A stretch of DNA of 64,000 nucleotides from a virus, in the IMG/VR virus record IMGVR_UViG_3300047548_001122, positions 62,001 to 126,000 of that record. The stretch is one strand, 5' to 3'. Both the position numbers and the translations under genes were made by a program. The notes below the pieces were generated by a model, which was given only the letters and a program-made list of their open reading frames with translations, searched no databases and was not told where the DNA came from. Shown here piece by piece: positions 63,936-64,000 of this stretch. The first letter of the stretch is position 1, and every line of letters begins with the position of its first letter.

Positions 63936-64000
63936 TGGCAATCCGTTTGTTTGGTTTCACTTTAGGTAAAAAGGACATTGTTCAGGTTGAAAAACCTGAG
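63935..64000 (+). CDS. 20: Portal vertex protein gp20, first 22 codons only
   Basis: The frame ATG 63935 to the window end gives MAIRLFGFTLGKKDIVQVE and three more residues. LFGF-x-LG at the start is typical of gp20 in marine T4-like phages, and the position after gp19 is where T4 encodes it. The portal forms the dodecameric gate for DNA entry. The rest is outside the window. Confidence 0.85.
   Translation, partial: MAIRLFGFTLGKKDIVQVEKPE

Noticed and set aside
1-64000. tRNA genes
   Set aside because: Gaps between genes are mostly under 60 bases, and no cloverleaf-like sequence was recognised by eye.

Overview
The window is a contiguous piece of a T4-like myovirus genome. Genes are packed end to end, almost all on the + strand, and the DNA is AT-rich. 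The right end carries the conserved T4 virion block in the usual order: neck gp13, neck gp14, tail completion gp15, small terminase gp16, large terminase gp17, tail sheath gp18, tail tube gp19, and the first codons of portal gp20. The long fibres built from Tyr-Ala-Asn-Ser-Ala repeats, the IscA-type protein and the DUF4815-type tail protein are typical of marine cyanophage and pelagiphage relatives of T4. No photosynthesis gene is visible, so the host cannot be named from this window; a marine heterotroph is possible.

Layout. 1-8.8 kb: the end of a large tail or baseplate protein, a small coiled-coil protein, and a fibre with a chaperone or peptidase-G2-like C-terminus. 8.8-27.7 kb: a dense accessory cassette with many overlapping genes. 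It holds seven radical SAM proteins, a U32-like protein, a virion-like protein ending in four CTCNCNY repeats, glycosyltransferases, a UDP-sugar dehydrogenase-like protein, three SDR or epimerase proteins, a two-gene transketolase, a flavin-dependent halogenase, a LmbE-type deacetylase and a lone minus-strand polysaccharide deacetylase. 27.7-28.0 kb: an IscA/ErpA-like Fe-S carrier. 28-48.9 kb: three giant fibre or adhesin genes (1482, 2464 and 2584 codons), each preceded by one or two small structural genes. 48.9-54.9 kb: two glycosyltransferases (one fused to an unknown domain), a 2OG-Fe(II) oxygenase and two tandem propeller adhesins. 54.9-64 kb: the core virion and packaging genes, interrupted by a fibre-like gene, a Dps-like gene and a homing endonuclease gene.

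How it may work together. The core block builds and fills the particle, and the fibre genes supply host recognition. The cassette looks like a biosynthetic island. Its enzymes could make an unusual sugar or small molecule, modify a peptide or protein, or both. The closest candidate protein substrate in the window is the 199-residue product at 13446-14045, whose tail has 12 cysteines in 29 residues and which lies just after three radical SAM genes; the link is inference. Short ATAAATA motifs (CATAAATA, GATAAATA, AATAAATA) lie upstream of several structural genes, in most cases about 20 bases from the start codon. They resemble T4 late promoters and suggest late expression. No rRNA, tRNA or CRISPR array was recognised, and no gene-free stretch reaches 300 bases.
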